A DNA stretch of 64,000 bases from Micromonospora echinofusca (GCF_900091445.1 NZ_LT607733.1:5297001-5361000), one strand, 5' to 3'. Positions 46,241 to 55,187 are shown, counted from the first letter of the stretch. Notes: generated by a model not told the origin, from the sequence alone. Made by a program: numbers and translations.

Positions 46241-46690
46241 ATGACGAGCCCGGAACACCGCCGCCCCGGCCCCGGCCGGCGCGCCCACCGCGACCGGCAC
46301 GGCCGCGGTCTGCGCGGGCGGCTGGTGCCGGCGACGGTGCCGTTGGCGCGTACGAAGGCGGAGATCTTCGACGATCTGGTGCTGGACACCGTCGAGACCC
46401 TCGAACGGCGGTTCGCCAAGGAGTTGGCCGGCGTCGAGTTCGCGGTGGAGGACGTCCCGCCGGACCTCAACGTCTACGACTCCGACGTGCTGGAGGACGG
46501 CGAGGTGCCGCTCGCCCGGCTGCTGCCGGGCCGGCCGGGCCGACAGGAGGTGCCGCCGCGGATCGTGCTCTACCGCCGGCCGTTGGAGTTCCGTGCGATG
46601 GATCGCGAGGACCTCGCGGATCTCGTACACGACGTGATCATCGAACAGGTGGCCAATCTGCTCGGGGTGGACCCCGACGAGTTGGCCTGA
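46241..46690 (+). CDS. Zincin-like metallopeptidase family protein (DUF1025), degenerate metal site
   Basis: Protein of 149 residues of the minimal-zincin family (Rv3259-type neighbour of whiB2). The region that should carry HExxH reads DVIIEQVANLLG (about 132-143): the Glu is kept but both His are lost, so zinc hydrolysis as in active members is unlikely. The basic N-terminus (about 1-30) is an actinobacterial extension. Function unknown; the fixed position beside whiB suggests a conserved housekeeping or developmental role. Confidence 0.8.
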   Translation: MTSPEHRRPGPGRRAHRDRHGRGLRGRLVPATVPLARTKAEIFDDLVLDTVETLERRFAKELAGVEFAVEDVPPDLNVYDSDVLEDGEVPLARLLPGRPGRQEVPPRIVLYRRPLEFRAMDREDLADLVHDVIIEQVANLLGVDPDELA

Positions 46691-46725
46691 GCCGGGCGGC
46701 CCCCACCGCCCCGGCCCGGCAACGC

Positions 46726-46983
46726 TCAGGCGGCCCGCCGCTTGAGCTTGCGCCGCTCCCGCTCCGAGAGCCCACCCCAGATCCCGAATCGCTCGTCGTG
46801 GCCGAGAGCGTATTCGAGGCATTCCGTCTTCACCTCGCAGCGCGAGCAGATCCGCTTCGCCTCGCGGGTCGAGCCGCCCTTCTCGGGAAAGAACGCCTCC
46901 GGATCGGTTTGGGAGCAGAGCGCCCGCTCCTGCCACTCCGGCGCGTTTCCGAGCAGGTCGGCCACCTCAAGCTGGCCGTCCAT
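46726..46983 (-). CDS. whiB: WhiB-family iron-sulfur regulator (WhiB2/WhiB-like)
   Basis: WhiB-like protein of 85 residues with four Fe-S ligands (C23, C46, C49, C55), the GIWGG turn (67-71) and a basic C-terminal tail for DNA contact. Length, sequence and its place between the Rv3259-like gene and the F420 genes fit WhiB2/WhmD of mycobacteria and WhiB of Streptomyces, which with WhiA controls septation and sporulation. AAGGAGG lies six bases before the ATG. A sigma-70-like promoter overlapped by a 16-bp palindrome lies about 110 bp upstream. Confidence 0.93.
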   Translation of the reverse strand: MDGQLEVADLLGNAPEWQERALCSQTDPEAFFPEKGGSTREAKRICSRCEVKTECLEYALGHDERFGIWGGLSERERRKLKRRAA

Positions 46984-47097
46984 CAGATGCCTCCTTGTCG
47001 CGCACCGGCGTCATCGCCGCTGCAACCCCCCACGCGGAAGGCGTGCTTGTCCGTACGGTCCCGATTTGTTGCGTTCCGTGCGAACAACCCCATTCAA

Positions 47098-47127
47098 ATT
47101 ACACGCGTGTAATGCGTGCGCCGTCAA
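47098..47127 (-). promoter_or_regulatory. Candidate whiB promoter with 16-bp palindromic operator
   Basis: Minus strand TTGACG (47127-47122), 18-nt spacer, TGTAAT (47103-47098). A perfect 16-bp palindrome, ATTACACGCGTGTAAT, occupies 47098-47113, covering the -10 and part of the spacer, so a bound dimer would block RNA polymerase. Confidence 0.55.
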
Positions 47128-47668
47128 GCCGGACTTGATAATGGAGTCGCCCTCCCGACAACACTCCGGACGGCCACCCGACCACCCGGCCCCGCAACCT
47201 GCCCTATCGATTCAGACCCCGGCCGAGTAACGCCCTCTCCGGCGAGTTGCCCGAGTTTTCTCCCGTGGCGCTTCCCCATCGGACCGACGGGGCAGGACGA
47301 TGGAGACCCTCGGAAGTCACCCACCACGATCCGTTGATCTTGGTGGGGCACAGGTTAACCCGACTTGGCGCGTACCGCCCGCCGAGCCCGGGACGGCGAC
47401 CGCGCCGCGCCCACCATGTGGACGCGGCGCGCCGGCGCGAGGCAGCCTCCCCGCTTCCGGTCAGCCGCCGACACGCTGCTGCGCCGGGCGCTTCCGGCGG
47501 CGCTCCACCCGCGACGGAAATCCCGCCCGATCGAAGCCCTTGGGTCCCAACAGGCGGTACGGGCACGGCCGTCGCGCCCGCCCTGACGACGGCGCGGGAC
47601 GCGGAGTCCGGCGTGGACGGTCGCCACGGCCGTCGATGTCCACCGCAGCCGACCAGGGGGGACCGCCA

Positions 47669-47736
47669 CGCGACCGGTCAGTGCGGATCGACACGCGACC
47701 GGTCAGAGCGAGACCACCGCGCGACCGCTCAGTGCG
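47669..47736. repeat. Three short direct repeats
   Basis: Units CGCGACCGGTCAGTGCG (47669), CGCGACCGGTCAGAGCG (47694) and CGCGACCGCTCAGTGCG (47720), spaced 25 and 26 bp, lie just past the fbiC stop codon. Confidence 0.6.
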
Positions 47737-47757
47737 GGCCGCCGGGCGTCGGCCGGG

Positions 47758-50265
47758 CTATGGCCGGGGGCTGCCGTACGCCGTCGTGCGCCTGCGGGCC
47801 GGTCGACCGGCGGCCGCCGCCATCGCGATCAACTGCTCCTCGGTACGCGCCGAGCCGTTGCCGGAGCCGGCCATCCGGGAGATCGTCTCCTCCATCAGCG
47901 TGCCGCCCAGGTCGTTGCAGCCGCCCCGGAGCATCACCGCCGTGCCCTCGTCGCCGAGCTTCACCCACGAGCACTGGATGTTGTCGATCCGGCCGTGCAG
48001 CAGCAGCCGGGCCATCGCGTGCACGACGCGGTTCTCCCGCCACGTCGGCCCCGGGCGGGCGATGCCGGCCAGGTAGATCGGCGCGTTGGTGTGCACGAAC
48101 GGCAGCGCCACGAACTCGGTGAACCCGCCCGTACGGTCCTGCAACCCGGCTAGCACCCGGAAGTGCGCGAGCCACTGCGCGGGGTGGTCCACGTGGCCGT
48201 ACATCATGGTGGAGCTGGACCGGATGCCCAGCTCGTGGGCCGTGCCGACCACGTCGACCCAGGCGGCGGCCGGCAGCTTGCCCTTGGTGAGCACCCAGCG
48301 CACGTCGTCGTCGAGGATCTCGGCGGCGGTGCCCGGGATGGTGTCCAGCCCGGCCTCGCGCAGCCCGGTCAGCCACTCCCGCACCGACACGCCGGCCTTG
48401 GCGGCGGCGGTGACGATCTCCATCGGCGAGAACGCGTGCACGTGCATCCCCGGCACCCGCGCCTTGATCGCCCGGACCAGGTCGGCGTAGACGGTCACCG
48501 GCAGCTTCGGGTCGATCCCGCCTTGGAGGCAGACCTCGCTGGCGCCGGCCGCCCACGCCTCCTCGGCCCGGTCGGCGACCTGCTCCACGGAGAGCCGGTA
48601 CGCGTCGGCGTCGCGCTCCCGCTGGGCGAAGGCGCAGAACCGGCAGCCGACGTAGCAGACGTTGCTGAAGTTGATGTTGCGGTTGACCACGTACGTCACG
48701 TCGTCGCCGACCGCCGCCCGGCGGACGTCGTCGGCGAGCCGGCACAGCTCGTCCAGCGCCGGCCCGTCGGCGGCGAACAGCGCCAGCGCCGCGTCGGCGT
48801 GCCTCGGCTCCAGCAGCGCGGCCGGGTCGTCGGCCGCCAGCCGCAGCCCGGCCCGCAGGTCGCCGTCGGTCCCGCCCCCGCCGCCGGCGGTTACCTTGCC
48901 GGCCACCTCGGACCAGTCGCCGTAGACGTGGTCGAAGTCGCCGCGCCGGTCGCCGGTCCGCCCGGTGGTGTCGATGGTCTCGTGCAGGTCGGTCCGCCCG
49001 CCGTACGTCTCGTCGGGCTCCTGCCAGGGACGGCCCACCGGCCGGGCGTCCTCGACGCCCAGCCCCGTCGCCGGGTCGGCCAGCGCACCGACGTGCGGCA
49101 GCAGGCGCGGGTCGAGCCACGGGTCGCCGGCCCGCACGTACTCGGGATAGATCGTCAGCCGCTCGCGCAGCGTGAAGCCCGACTTCTCCGTGTGTCGGGC
49201 CAGCTCGTCGATCTGCGGCCAGGGGCGTTCCGGGTTGACGTGGTCCGGGGTCAGCGGGGAGACCCCGCCCCAGTCGTCGATGCCGGCGCGCAGCAGCAGG
49301 TCGTACTCGCCCGCGATGAGGTTCGGCGGCGCCTGGATGCGGGCCTTCGGCCCGAGCAGCACCCGGGTCACCGCCACCGTGGCGGCCAGGTCGTGCAGCT
49401 CGGCGTCGGGCATGCCGCGCATCGCCGTGTCCGGCTTCGCGCGGAAGTTCTGCACGATCACCTCCTGGAGGTGGCCGTACTCGCGGTGGGCCCGGCGGAT
49501 CGCGAAGATCGCGTCGACCCGCTCGGCCGGGGTCTCGCCGATGCCGATCAGGATGCCCGTGGTGAACGGCACCCCGACCCGGCCCGCGTCGTCGAGCACC
49601 CGGAGCCGTACCGCCGGCTCCTTGTCCGGCGAGCCGAAGTGCGGGCCGCCGGGCTCCGACCAGAGCCGCGTCGCCGTGGTCTCCAGCATCATCCCCATGC
49701 TGGGCGCGACGGGCTTGAGCCGCTGCAACTCCGACCAGGAGAGCACGCCCGGGTTCAGGTGCGGCAGCAGCCCGGTCTCCTCCAGCACCGCCACCGCGCA
49801 GGCGCGCAGGTAGTCAAGCGTGGAGTCGTAGCCGCGCTCGTCCAGCCACCGCCGGGCCGCCGGCCAGCGCTCCTCCGGCCGGTCGCCGAGCGTGAAGAGG
49901 GCCTCCTTGCAGCCCTGGGCCGCCCCCGCCCGGGCGATCGCGAGGACCTCGTCGCGGTCGAGGAAGGCCGCCGGCAGCCGGTGCGGCACCGTCGCGAAGG
50001 TGCAGTAGTGGCACCGGTCCCGGCACAGCCGGGTCAGGGGAATGAAGACCTTCTTCGAGTACGTGACCACGCCCGGCCGCCCAGCCTCGCGCAGCCCGGC
50101 GTCGCGCACGGCGCCCGCCACGTCCAGCAGTTCGTCCAGCGCCCCGCCCCGGGCGGCCAGCAGCGCGGCGGCCTCGTCGACGTCCAGCGCCCGCCCGGTC
50201 GCGGCCCGGTGCAGTGCCCGCCGCACGCTCGCGTCGGTCGGGCCGGGCACGGTGCGATCAACCAT
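47758..50265 (-). CDS. fbiC: FO synthase (fused CofG/CofH), F420 biosynthesis
   Basis: Bifunctional 7,8-didemethyl-8-hydroxy-5-deazariboflavin synthase of 835 residues. It makes the F420 chromophore FO from tyrosine and a ribityl-diaminouracil. Two radical-SAM halves are fused: CofG-like with CxxxCxxC at C81/C85/C88 and CofH-like with C537/C541/C544. TAGGCT lies six bases before the ATG without a ribosome binding site, so it looks leaderless. Unlike M. tuberculosis, where fbiC is remote, here it lies about 1.6 kb from fbiA. Confidence 0.95.
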   Translation of the reverse strand: MVDRTVPGPTDASVRRALHRAATGRALDVDEAAALLAARGGALDELLDVAGAVRDAGLREAGRPGVVTYSKKVFIPLTRLCRDRCHYCTFATVPHRLPAAFLDRDEVLAIARAGAAQGCKEALFTLGDRPEERWPAARRWLDERGYDSTLDYLRACAVAVLEETGLLPHLNPGVLSWSELQRLKPVAPSMGMMLETTATRLWSEPGGPHFGSPDKEPAVRLRVLDDAGRVGVPFTTGILIGIGETPAERVDAIFAIRRAHREYGHLQEVIVQNFRAKPDTAMRGMPDAELHDLAATVAVTRVLLGPKARIQAPPNLIAGEYDLLLRAGIDDWGGVSPLTPDHVNPERPWPQIDELARHTEKSGFTLRERLTIYPEYVRAGDPWLDPRLLPHVGALADPATGLGVEDARPVGRPWQEPDETYGGRTDLHETIDTTGRTGDRRGDFDHVYGDWSEVAGKVTAGGGGGTDGDLRAGLRLAADDPAALLEPRHADAALALFAADGPALDELCRLADDVRRAAVGDDVTYVVNRNINFSNVCYVGCRFCAFAQRERDADAYRLSVEQVADRAEEAWAAGASEVCLQGGIDPKLPVTVYADLVRAIKARVPGMHVHAFSPMEIVTAAAKAGVSVREWLTGLREAGLDTIPGTAAEILDDDVRWVLTKGKLPAAAWVDVVGTAHELGIRSSSTMMYGHVDHPAQWLAHFRVLAGLQDRTGGFTEFVALPFVHTNAPIYLAGIARPGPTWRENRVVHAMARLLLHGRIDNIQCSWVKLGDEGTAVMLRGGCNDLGGTLMEETISRMAGSGNGSARTEEQLIAMAAAAGRPARRRTTAYGSPRP

Positions 50266-50271
50266 CCGCCC

Positions 50272-50277
50272 AGCCTA
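50272..50277 (-). promoter_or_regulatory. -10 box for leaderless fbiC transcript
   Basis: Minus strand TAGGCT, six bases, then ATG at 50265. Confidence 0.5.
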
Positions 50278-50441
50278 GGCGCTCATCCGCCCCGTTCCGC
50301 CCCTGCCCACCTGGGCCCACGACGTGAACATGCGCACCCCCGCGCCCACCCCTCGCCACCGTGCTGAGCCCGCCCCCGTCTTGCCGGCCCGCCCCTCGCA
50401 GTGCTGACCCGCCCCTCGCCGGCACCGCCCGACGACCCAGC

Positions 50442-50502
50442 GGTGATCAGGACGTCATGTACCTGAAGCGGGCCGGGATACGTCCATGCCGTCCTGATCA
50501 CC
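50442..50502. repeat. Inverted repeat with 35-bp loop
   Basis: Perfect 13-bp arms GGTGATCAGGACG (50442-50454) and CGTCCTGATCACC (50490-50502) flank 35 bp. It looks like a REP-type palindromic element or hairpin; it is too far from the fbiC start to be a simple terminator. Confidence 0.6.
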
Positions 50503-50598
50503 GGGGTGCCGCGAGGCGGAGGCGGGCGCTCGGGGTGGGACTTGGGTGGTGGGACGGCGGGGCGGGACGGGTGGGACGAGGTGCGGTGGTGGGACGGC

Positions 50599-50703
50599 GA
50601 GCGGGGTGGGCGGGACGGCGAGCGGGGTGGGCGGGACGGCGAGCGGGGTGGGCGGGACGGCGAGCGGGGTGGGCGGGACGGCGAGCGGGGTGGGCGGGAC
50701 GGC
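50599..50703. repeat. 21-bp tandem repeat, five perfect copies
   Basis: Unit GAGCGGGGTGGGCGGGACGGC repeated five times without change, with partial copies on both flanks. G-rich on the plus strand with runs of three and four G, so G-quadruplex formation is possible. Confidence 0.9.
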
Positions 50704-50744
50704 GGGGCGGGACGGGTGGGACGAGGCGGGGTGGGTGGGACGGC

Positions 50745-50778
50745 GAGCGCCCCGCACGGTGGGCCGTGCGGGGCGCTC
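50745..50778 (-). terminator. Terminator of the Pro/Gln-rich membrane protein gene
   Basis: Perfect 15-bp stem (50745-50759 and 50764-50778) with TGGG loop, 20 bp past the stop codon at 50798. Confidence 0.78.
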
Positions 50779-50797
50779 GGATGGGACGTGACCTCGA

Positions 50798-51760
50798 TCA
50801 GCGAGGGGCGTCCGGGTTGTCGCCGGGATCGATGCGCTGGGTGCGGTCGGTCTCGTCGCCGGTGGGACGCGGGATCGCCTGGGTGGGCTCGGCGTGCTCG
50901 ACGGGCTGGCGCGGGATCGCCTGGGTGGGGTCGGCCGAGGGCGGCGGGCCGAACGGCGGGGCGCTCTGCGGCTGGCCGAACGGCGGCGGCGCGGGGGTGG
51001 CCGGGGGCGCGGACTGCGGCGCCGGAGCCGGGGGCGCCGACTGCGGCGCCGGGGCGAACGGGGAACCCTGCTGCGGGCCGCCGGCGAACGGCGCGGGCTG
51101 CTGACCGTACGGGGCGCCGTAGGGGCCCGGCGCCTGCCAGCCGCCCTGCTGGCCGGGGACCTGCTGACCGGGGACCTGCTGACCGGGGACCTGCTGGCCC
51201 GGGGCGGGGTAGCCGCCCTGCTGCTGGGGCCACCCGGGCTGCGGCTGGCCGTACACGCCGGGCTGGGGCTTCGGCTTGGGCACGTGGTAGAGGGTGCGCC
51301 AGATCTTGAACACGACGTACGCGGCGACCGCGAAGAGCGCCAGCCAGGCCACGCGGCTGAGCAGGCCCAGGAAGGCGTCGAGGATCTCGCCCTCGGCCAG
51401 CCGGTCGACCGTCCAGAAGAGGAAGGTCAGCCCGCCGAACAGGGCGCTGACGGCGTACTCGCCCAGGGCGACCTGGGTGATCAGCTTCGCCTTCGGCACC
51501 GGGGGCTTCACGTGCGTGGCGAGCAGTACGGCCAGCAGCGGCAGGAAGACCGCCTCCACGCCGACGAAGGCGAAGAAGGCGCTGCCCGCCCGGCCGCCGA
51601 ATGTGCTGTACTCGGTCGGCGTCACCAGCCGGATCAGGCCGACGAAGAGGAACACGGCGTTCGCGCCGAGGAGCACGAACGCGGCGAGTTCACGTAGCGG
51701 CTTGGTCAGCTGGCTGGCCTGCGTCGCGTCGTTGGACGCGGGCTCGGCGGGGCTGGTCAC
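50798..51760 (-). CDS. Four-TM membrane protein with Pro/Gln/Gly-rich tail
   Basis: Protein of 320 residues with about four transmembrane helices in the first 160 residues. A low-complexity tail follows, with three PGQQV units (15-bp DNA repeat at 51155-51199) and two DPTQAIPR/EPTQAIPR motifs containing Thr, which look like possible Ser/Thr-kinase substrate sites. No named family recognised. GTG at 51760 has AGGGGG five to six bases upstream. It is divergent from fbiA (99 bp apart). Confidence 0.78.
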   Translation of the reverse strand: MTSPAEPASNDATQASQLTKPLRELAAFVLLGANAVFLFVGLIRLVTPTEYSTFGGRAGSAFFAFVGVEAVFLPLLAVLLATHVKPPVPKAKLITQVALGEYAVSALFGGLTFLFWTVDRLAEGEILDAFLGLLSRVAWLALFAVAAYVVFKIWRTLYHVPKPKPQPGVYGQPQPGWPQQQGGYPAPGQQVPGQQVPGQQVPGQQGGWQAPGPYGAPYGQQPAPFAGGPQQGSPFAPAPQSAPPAPAPQSAPPATPAPPPFGQPQSAPPFGPPPSADPTQAIPRQPVEHAEPTQAIPRPTGDETDRTQRIDPGDNPDAPR

Positions 51761-51859
51761 GGGATCCCCCTCGGGGCGAATGCGGACGGTTGCCGACGTG
51801 AGCCTAGTCTCCCCGCCCATCGGCGGACCGGAGGCGGCCCGTGCGCGAGGATGGGCGAC

Positions 51860-52807
51860 ATGCGCATCGTGGTTCTGACGGGCGGCATCGGAGGCGCTCG
51901 CTTCCTGGTCGGCGTGCGGGCGTACGCCCGCGAGGTCGGCGCCGACGTGACCGCCGTGGTCAACGTCGGTGACGATCTGCTCCTGCACGGGCTCAAGGTC
52001 TGCCCCGACCTGGACAGCGTCATGTACACGCTGGGTGGCGGCGCCGACCCCGAGCGGGGCTGGGGGCGCGTCGGCGAGAGCTGGACGGTCAAGCAGGAAC
52101 TCGCCGCGTACGGCGCCGAGCCCACCTGGTTCGGGCTCGGCGACAAGGACGTCGCCACCCACCTGGTGCGGACCACGATGGTCAACGCCGGCTACCCGCT
52201 GCACGCGGTCACCGAGGCCCTCGCCGAACGCTGGCAGCCCGGCGTACGCCTGCTGCCGGCGACCGACGACCGGCTGGAGACGCACGTGGTGGTGGAGCTC
52301 GACGGCGGCCAGCGGGCGATCCACTTCCAGGAGTGGTGGGTGCGCCACCGCGGTGACGTCCCCACCCACCGCTTCGTCTTCGTCGGCGCGGAGACCGCCC
52401 GGCCCGCGCCCGGCGTGCTGGAGGCGATCGCCGGGGCCGACGTGGTGCTGATCGCGCCGAGCAACCCGGTGGTGAGCGTCGCCCCGATCCTGGCCGTGCC
52501 CGGGCTGCGCGAGGCGGTCGCCGACGGTCCCGCCCCGGTGGTCGGCGTGTCGCCGATCATCGGCGGCGCACCGGTGCGCGGCATGGCCGACCGCTGCCTG
52601 GCGGTGCTGGGGGTGGAGTGCAGCGCGGCGGGCGTGGGGCGGCTCTACGGCGGCCGGCCGGCCGGCGGGCTGCTCGACGGCTGGCTGGTCGCCGAGGAGG
52701 ACGCCGGCGCCGTGGTGCCGGAGGTGACGGTCCGCGCGGCGCCGCTGCGGATGACCGACGAGGCGGCGACGGCGGCCATGGTCCGCGCCGCGCTGGAGCT
52801 GACGTGA
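51860..52807 (+). CDS. fbiA: F420 biosynthesis 2-phospho-L-lactate/PEP transferase
   Basis: CofD/FbiA family protein of 315 residues. It transfers a phospholactyl-type (phosphoenolpyruvyl in actinobacteria) group to FO, giving (dehydro-)F420-0. Motifs: VLTGGIGGARF at the N-terminus, NVGDDLLLHGL, DPERGWG and VGVSPIIGGAPVRG. ATG at 51860 is preferred because GAGG lies nine bases upstream; ATG at 51851 sits directly against it. Coupled to fbiB by GTGA overlap. Confidence 0.95.
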   Translation: MRIVVLTGGIGGARFLVGVRAYAREVGADVTAVVNVGDDLLLHGLKVCPDLDSVMYTLGGGADPERGWGRVGESWTVKQELAAYGAEPTWFGLGDKDVATHLVRTTMVNAGYPLHAVTEALAERWQPGVRLLPATDDRLETHVVVELDGGQRAIHFQEWWVRHRGDVPTHRFVFVGAETARPAPGVLEAIAGADVVLIAPSNPVVSVAPILAVPGLREAVADGPAPVVGVSPIIGGAPVRGMADRCLAVLGVECSAAGVGRLYGGRPAGGLLDGWLVAEEDAGAVVPEVTVRAAPLRMTDEAATAAMVRAALELT

Positions 52808-53892
52808 GGCTGGAGATCCTGCCGGTGCCGGGCATCGGCCACGTGTCCGAGGGCGACGACCTGGCGGCCCTGATCGCCACCGCCGCGCCCTGGCTGCGCG
52901 ACGGCGACGTGCTGGTGGTGACCAGCAAGATCGTCTCGAAGGCGGAAGGGCGCCTGGTCGACGTACCGGCGGACGGCCCGGAGCGGCTCGCCGCGCGGGA
53001 CGACGTGCTGGCCGCCGAGACGGCACGGGTGGTGGCCACCCGGGGCGCCACCCGGATCGTGCAGACCCACCACGGCTTCGTGATGGCGTCGGCCGGCATC
53101 GACGCCTCGAACGTCGACAAGACCCGGCTCGTCCTGCTCCCCGAGGACCCGGACGCCTCGGCCCGGGCGCTGCGCACCGCCCTGCGCGAGCGCCACGGCG
53201 TGGACGTCGCGGTGATCGTCAGCGACACGATGGGCCGGCCCTGGCGCAACGGGCTGACCGACGTCGCGCTCGGTGTCGCCGGGATGGACGCGATCCGCGA
53301 CCACCGGGGCGAGGTCGACCCGTACGGCAACGAGCTCCAGCTCACCCAGATGGCGGTGGTGGACGAGCTGGCCGGCGCGGGCGAACTGATCAAGGGCAAG
53401 TGCGACCAGATGCCGGTGGCGGTGGTACGCGGCTACCTCACCGCCCCCCGGCCGGACGACGGAGTCGGCGCGTCGGCGCTGGTCCGGGACGCCTCGATGG
53501 ACCTGTTCTCGCTGGGCACCGCCGAGGCGAGGGCCGCCGGGCTGGCCGCCGCCGCCACCCTGGCGGACGGCCTCAACCCGACCCCGCCCGACCCGGAGGC
53601 CGTACGCCGGGCGATCGGCGCGGTCGCGGGGGTCGTCGCGCCCGGCACGGTCTTCAGCCTGGTCGGCGACGAGGAGGCTCGCGCCGGGCTGACCGCCCGG
53701 GTGCCCGGGTGGCCGGCGGAGGCGACGACGCTGGTGCTCGGTTCCCCGGCCACCCCGGCCGGCCCGGCCGATCTGGTCCGCTTCGGCGCCGACCTGCAAC
53801 GTTTCCGCACCGCCCTGGCGGCCGAGGGCGTCGCCTCCCTGCTGCTGCCCCCACCCCCCGGCACCACCGCCAGCGCCGCCCTGGCCCTGTGA
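52804..53892 (+). CDS. fbiB: F420-0:L-glutamate ligase, short form
   Basis: CofE-type gamma-glutamyl ligase of 362 residues that adds glutamates to F420-0. The CofE domain spans about residues 1-245 (VVTSKIVSKAEGR, TRIVQTHHGFVMASAGIDASN, SDTMGRPWRNG, IKGKCDQMPVA). FbiB of mycobacteria is about 448 residues because of a C-terminal FMN nitroreductase domain that reduces dehydro-F420-0. Here only about 115 residues follow and they lack an obvious flavin-binding pattern. The reductase step must then be done by another protein or by a divergent remnant. GTG start overlaps fbiA stop. Confidence 0.92.
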   Translation: MRLEILPVPGIGHVSEGDDLAALIATAAPWLRDGDVLVVTSKIVSKAEGRLVDVPADGPERLAARDDVLAAETARVVATRGATRIVQTHHGFVMASAGIDASNVDKTRLVLLPEDPDASARALRTALRERHGVDVAVIVSDTMGRPWRNGLTDVALGVAGMDAIRDHRGEVDPYGNELQLTQMAVVDELAGAGELIKGKCDQMPVAVVRGYLTAPRPDDGVGASALVRDASMDLFSLGTAEARAAGLAAAATLADGLNPTPPDPEAVRRAIGAVAGVVAPGTVFSLVGDEEARAGLTARVPGWPAEATTLVLGSPATPAGPADLVRFGADLQRFRTALAAEGVASLLLPPPPGTTASAALAL

Positions 53893-53904
53893 CGGCCCGC
53901 GCGC

Positions 53905-54909
53905 TCAGGAGTTGAGCATCGACCGCCCCAGCGGGGTCAGGGTGTGCAGGACGGTGTTGCGGTCGCGCTGGCTGACCAGGAGGCCGGCGTTGCGCAGCAC
54001 GGTGGTGTGCTGGCTCGCGGCGGCGGCCGAGATGTTGAGCCGGCGGGCCACCTCGCCGGTGGTGCAGCCGTCGTCGCTGGCTGCCAGGACGGCGGCCCGG
54101 GTACGGCCGAGCAGCGCGGCCAGCGCCTCCCGCCCCGGGTCCGGCGTGCCGACGCCGCCGCCCTCGCCGGGGGCCGGCAGCAGGCCGCCGAGCCGGTCCA
54201 CCGGATAGACCAGGACCGGCGGCAGCGCCGGGTCGAGCAGGGCGACCGGCGTCGACGCGCAGAAGAACGACGGCACCAGCAGCAGCCCGCGCCCGCCCAG
54301 GTGCAGCTCCCGGCTGTGCGGGTAGTCGCGGATCTCCAGCACCCCCGACTCCCACCGCATGGCCGGCCGCAGGCTGCCCAGCAGTCCTTCCACCCCGCCG
54401 TCGAGCAGGGCCCGGGCCCGCCGGGCCCGGTCGGCCTCCACCGCCGCCTGGATCCGGGTCCAGTACGGATCGATGGCCAGGCCGCGGTAACGCTCCATCG
54501 CGCCGGTCAGGTCGCGCAGCGTCTCCGGCTCGCCCCGGGCCAGCGGAGCGGCGCCGGCCGGCAGGGAGCTGCCGGCGGCGAGCAGCGCCAGGTCGCGTTG
54601 CAGCAGCGCCACGGGGGTGCTGCGGACCGCCTCCATGCCGGCCTCGAACCCCGACATGCTCTGGTACGGGGTGAGGAAGTCCGGGAAGTAGCCGCGGGGC
54701 GGGTTGAGCGTCAGGAGCAGTCGCAGCCCCGCCGAGTCACTGCCCTCACGCAGCCCACGCGTCACGCTACGCCGCCAGCCCGCCAGCAGCGGGTCCCGGC
54801 CACGGCCGGGCAGCAGGTGCAGGCTGAGAACCAGCTCCCACACCGGGTCCGCCGCCGGAGCCACCCGGGTCCGGAGGATGTCCTCGGCGGAAAAGTAGAT
54901 CTTCAGCAT
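53905..54909 (-). CDS. ArsR-type winged-helix regulator with DUF5937-like N-terminus
   Basis: This 334-residue protein begins MLKIYFSAEDILRTRVAP, typical of DUF5937 ArsR-like regulators. A C-terminal winged helix follows (about 265-334: TTGEVARRLNISAAAASQHTTVLRNAGLL). Such proteins are common in actinomycetes and usually act as local repressors; ligand unknown. ATG at 54909 has GGGAG about six bases upstream. Ends 12 bp from the convergent fbiB stop. Confidence 0.88.
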   Translation of the reverse strand: MLKIYFSAEDILRTRVAPAADPVWELVLSLHLLPGRGRDPLLAGWRRSVTRGLREGSDSAGLRLLLTLNPPRGYFPDFLTPYQSMSGFEAGMEAVRSTPVALLQRDLALLAAGSSLPAGAAPLARGEPETLRDLTGAMERYRGLAIDPYWTRIQAAVEADRARRARALLDGGVEGLLGSLRPAMRWESGVLEIRDYPHSRELHLGGRGLLLVPSFFCASTPVALLDPALPPVLVYPVDRLGGLLPAPGEGGGVGTPDPGREALAALLGRTRAAVLAASDDGCTTGEVARRLNISAAAASQHTTVLRNAGLLVSQRDRNTVLHTLTPLGRSMLNS

Positions 54910-55187
54910 GGACGGCTCCCGCGTCGCCCGGCAGGGGGGATGCCTGGCAACCGTTTGCACTGTACCTGGCCGGCACTTATCTCCGTTTTTAAGCGTGGGC
55001 TGAAAGACCTCGACGCCCCCCGGGGCCGTTGGGCATGCTTCCACTGCCCGCGCACGGGGGCGGGTGCCTCACCCGCCACGCCCGGAACCGGGCGCCCGGG
55101 GGCGGGGAAGACCGGCGTCCGGGCGACACCACGAGGGTCTGCGGCCTTGCTCCGCGGAGGTGTCGTCCGGTCGTCGGCCACCGCCGG

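Larger units (their letters stand above)
46984..47757. other. Long intergenic region upstream of whiB
   Basis: 774 bp without a convincing gene. The part near whiB holds its leader, promoter and a palindromic operator candidate. The distal part, past the end of fbiC, holds three imperfect 17-bp direct repeats. In between I see only low-quality reading frames. Confidence 0.5.
50266..50797. other. Repeat-rich intergenic region
   Basis: 532 bp between fbiC and a membrane-protein gene. It holds a 13-bp inverted repeat, a 5-copy 21-bp tandem repeat and a terminator hairpin. Open frames through the repeats encode only low-complexity Pro/Thr or Gly/Arg peptides and are not called. Confidence 0.6.

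Noticed and set aside
46691..46720. Terminator between the zincin and whiB genes
   Set aside because: Arms of only 7 bp with a 16-nt loop; too weak to call with confidence.
47098..47113. Definite BldD site
   Set aside because: Half-sites match but the centre is two bases instead of one; kept as an unnamed operator candidate.
50599..50703. CRISPR array
   Set aside because: Units are contiguous with no spacers and no cas genes are near.
50283..51233. Minus-strand frame through the 21-bp repeats encoding Pro/Arg repeats
   Set aside because: The translation only reflects the DNA repeat and antisense/out-of-frame reading of the membrane-protein tail; no start signal.
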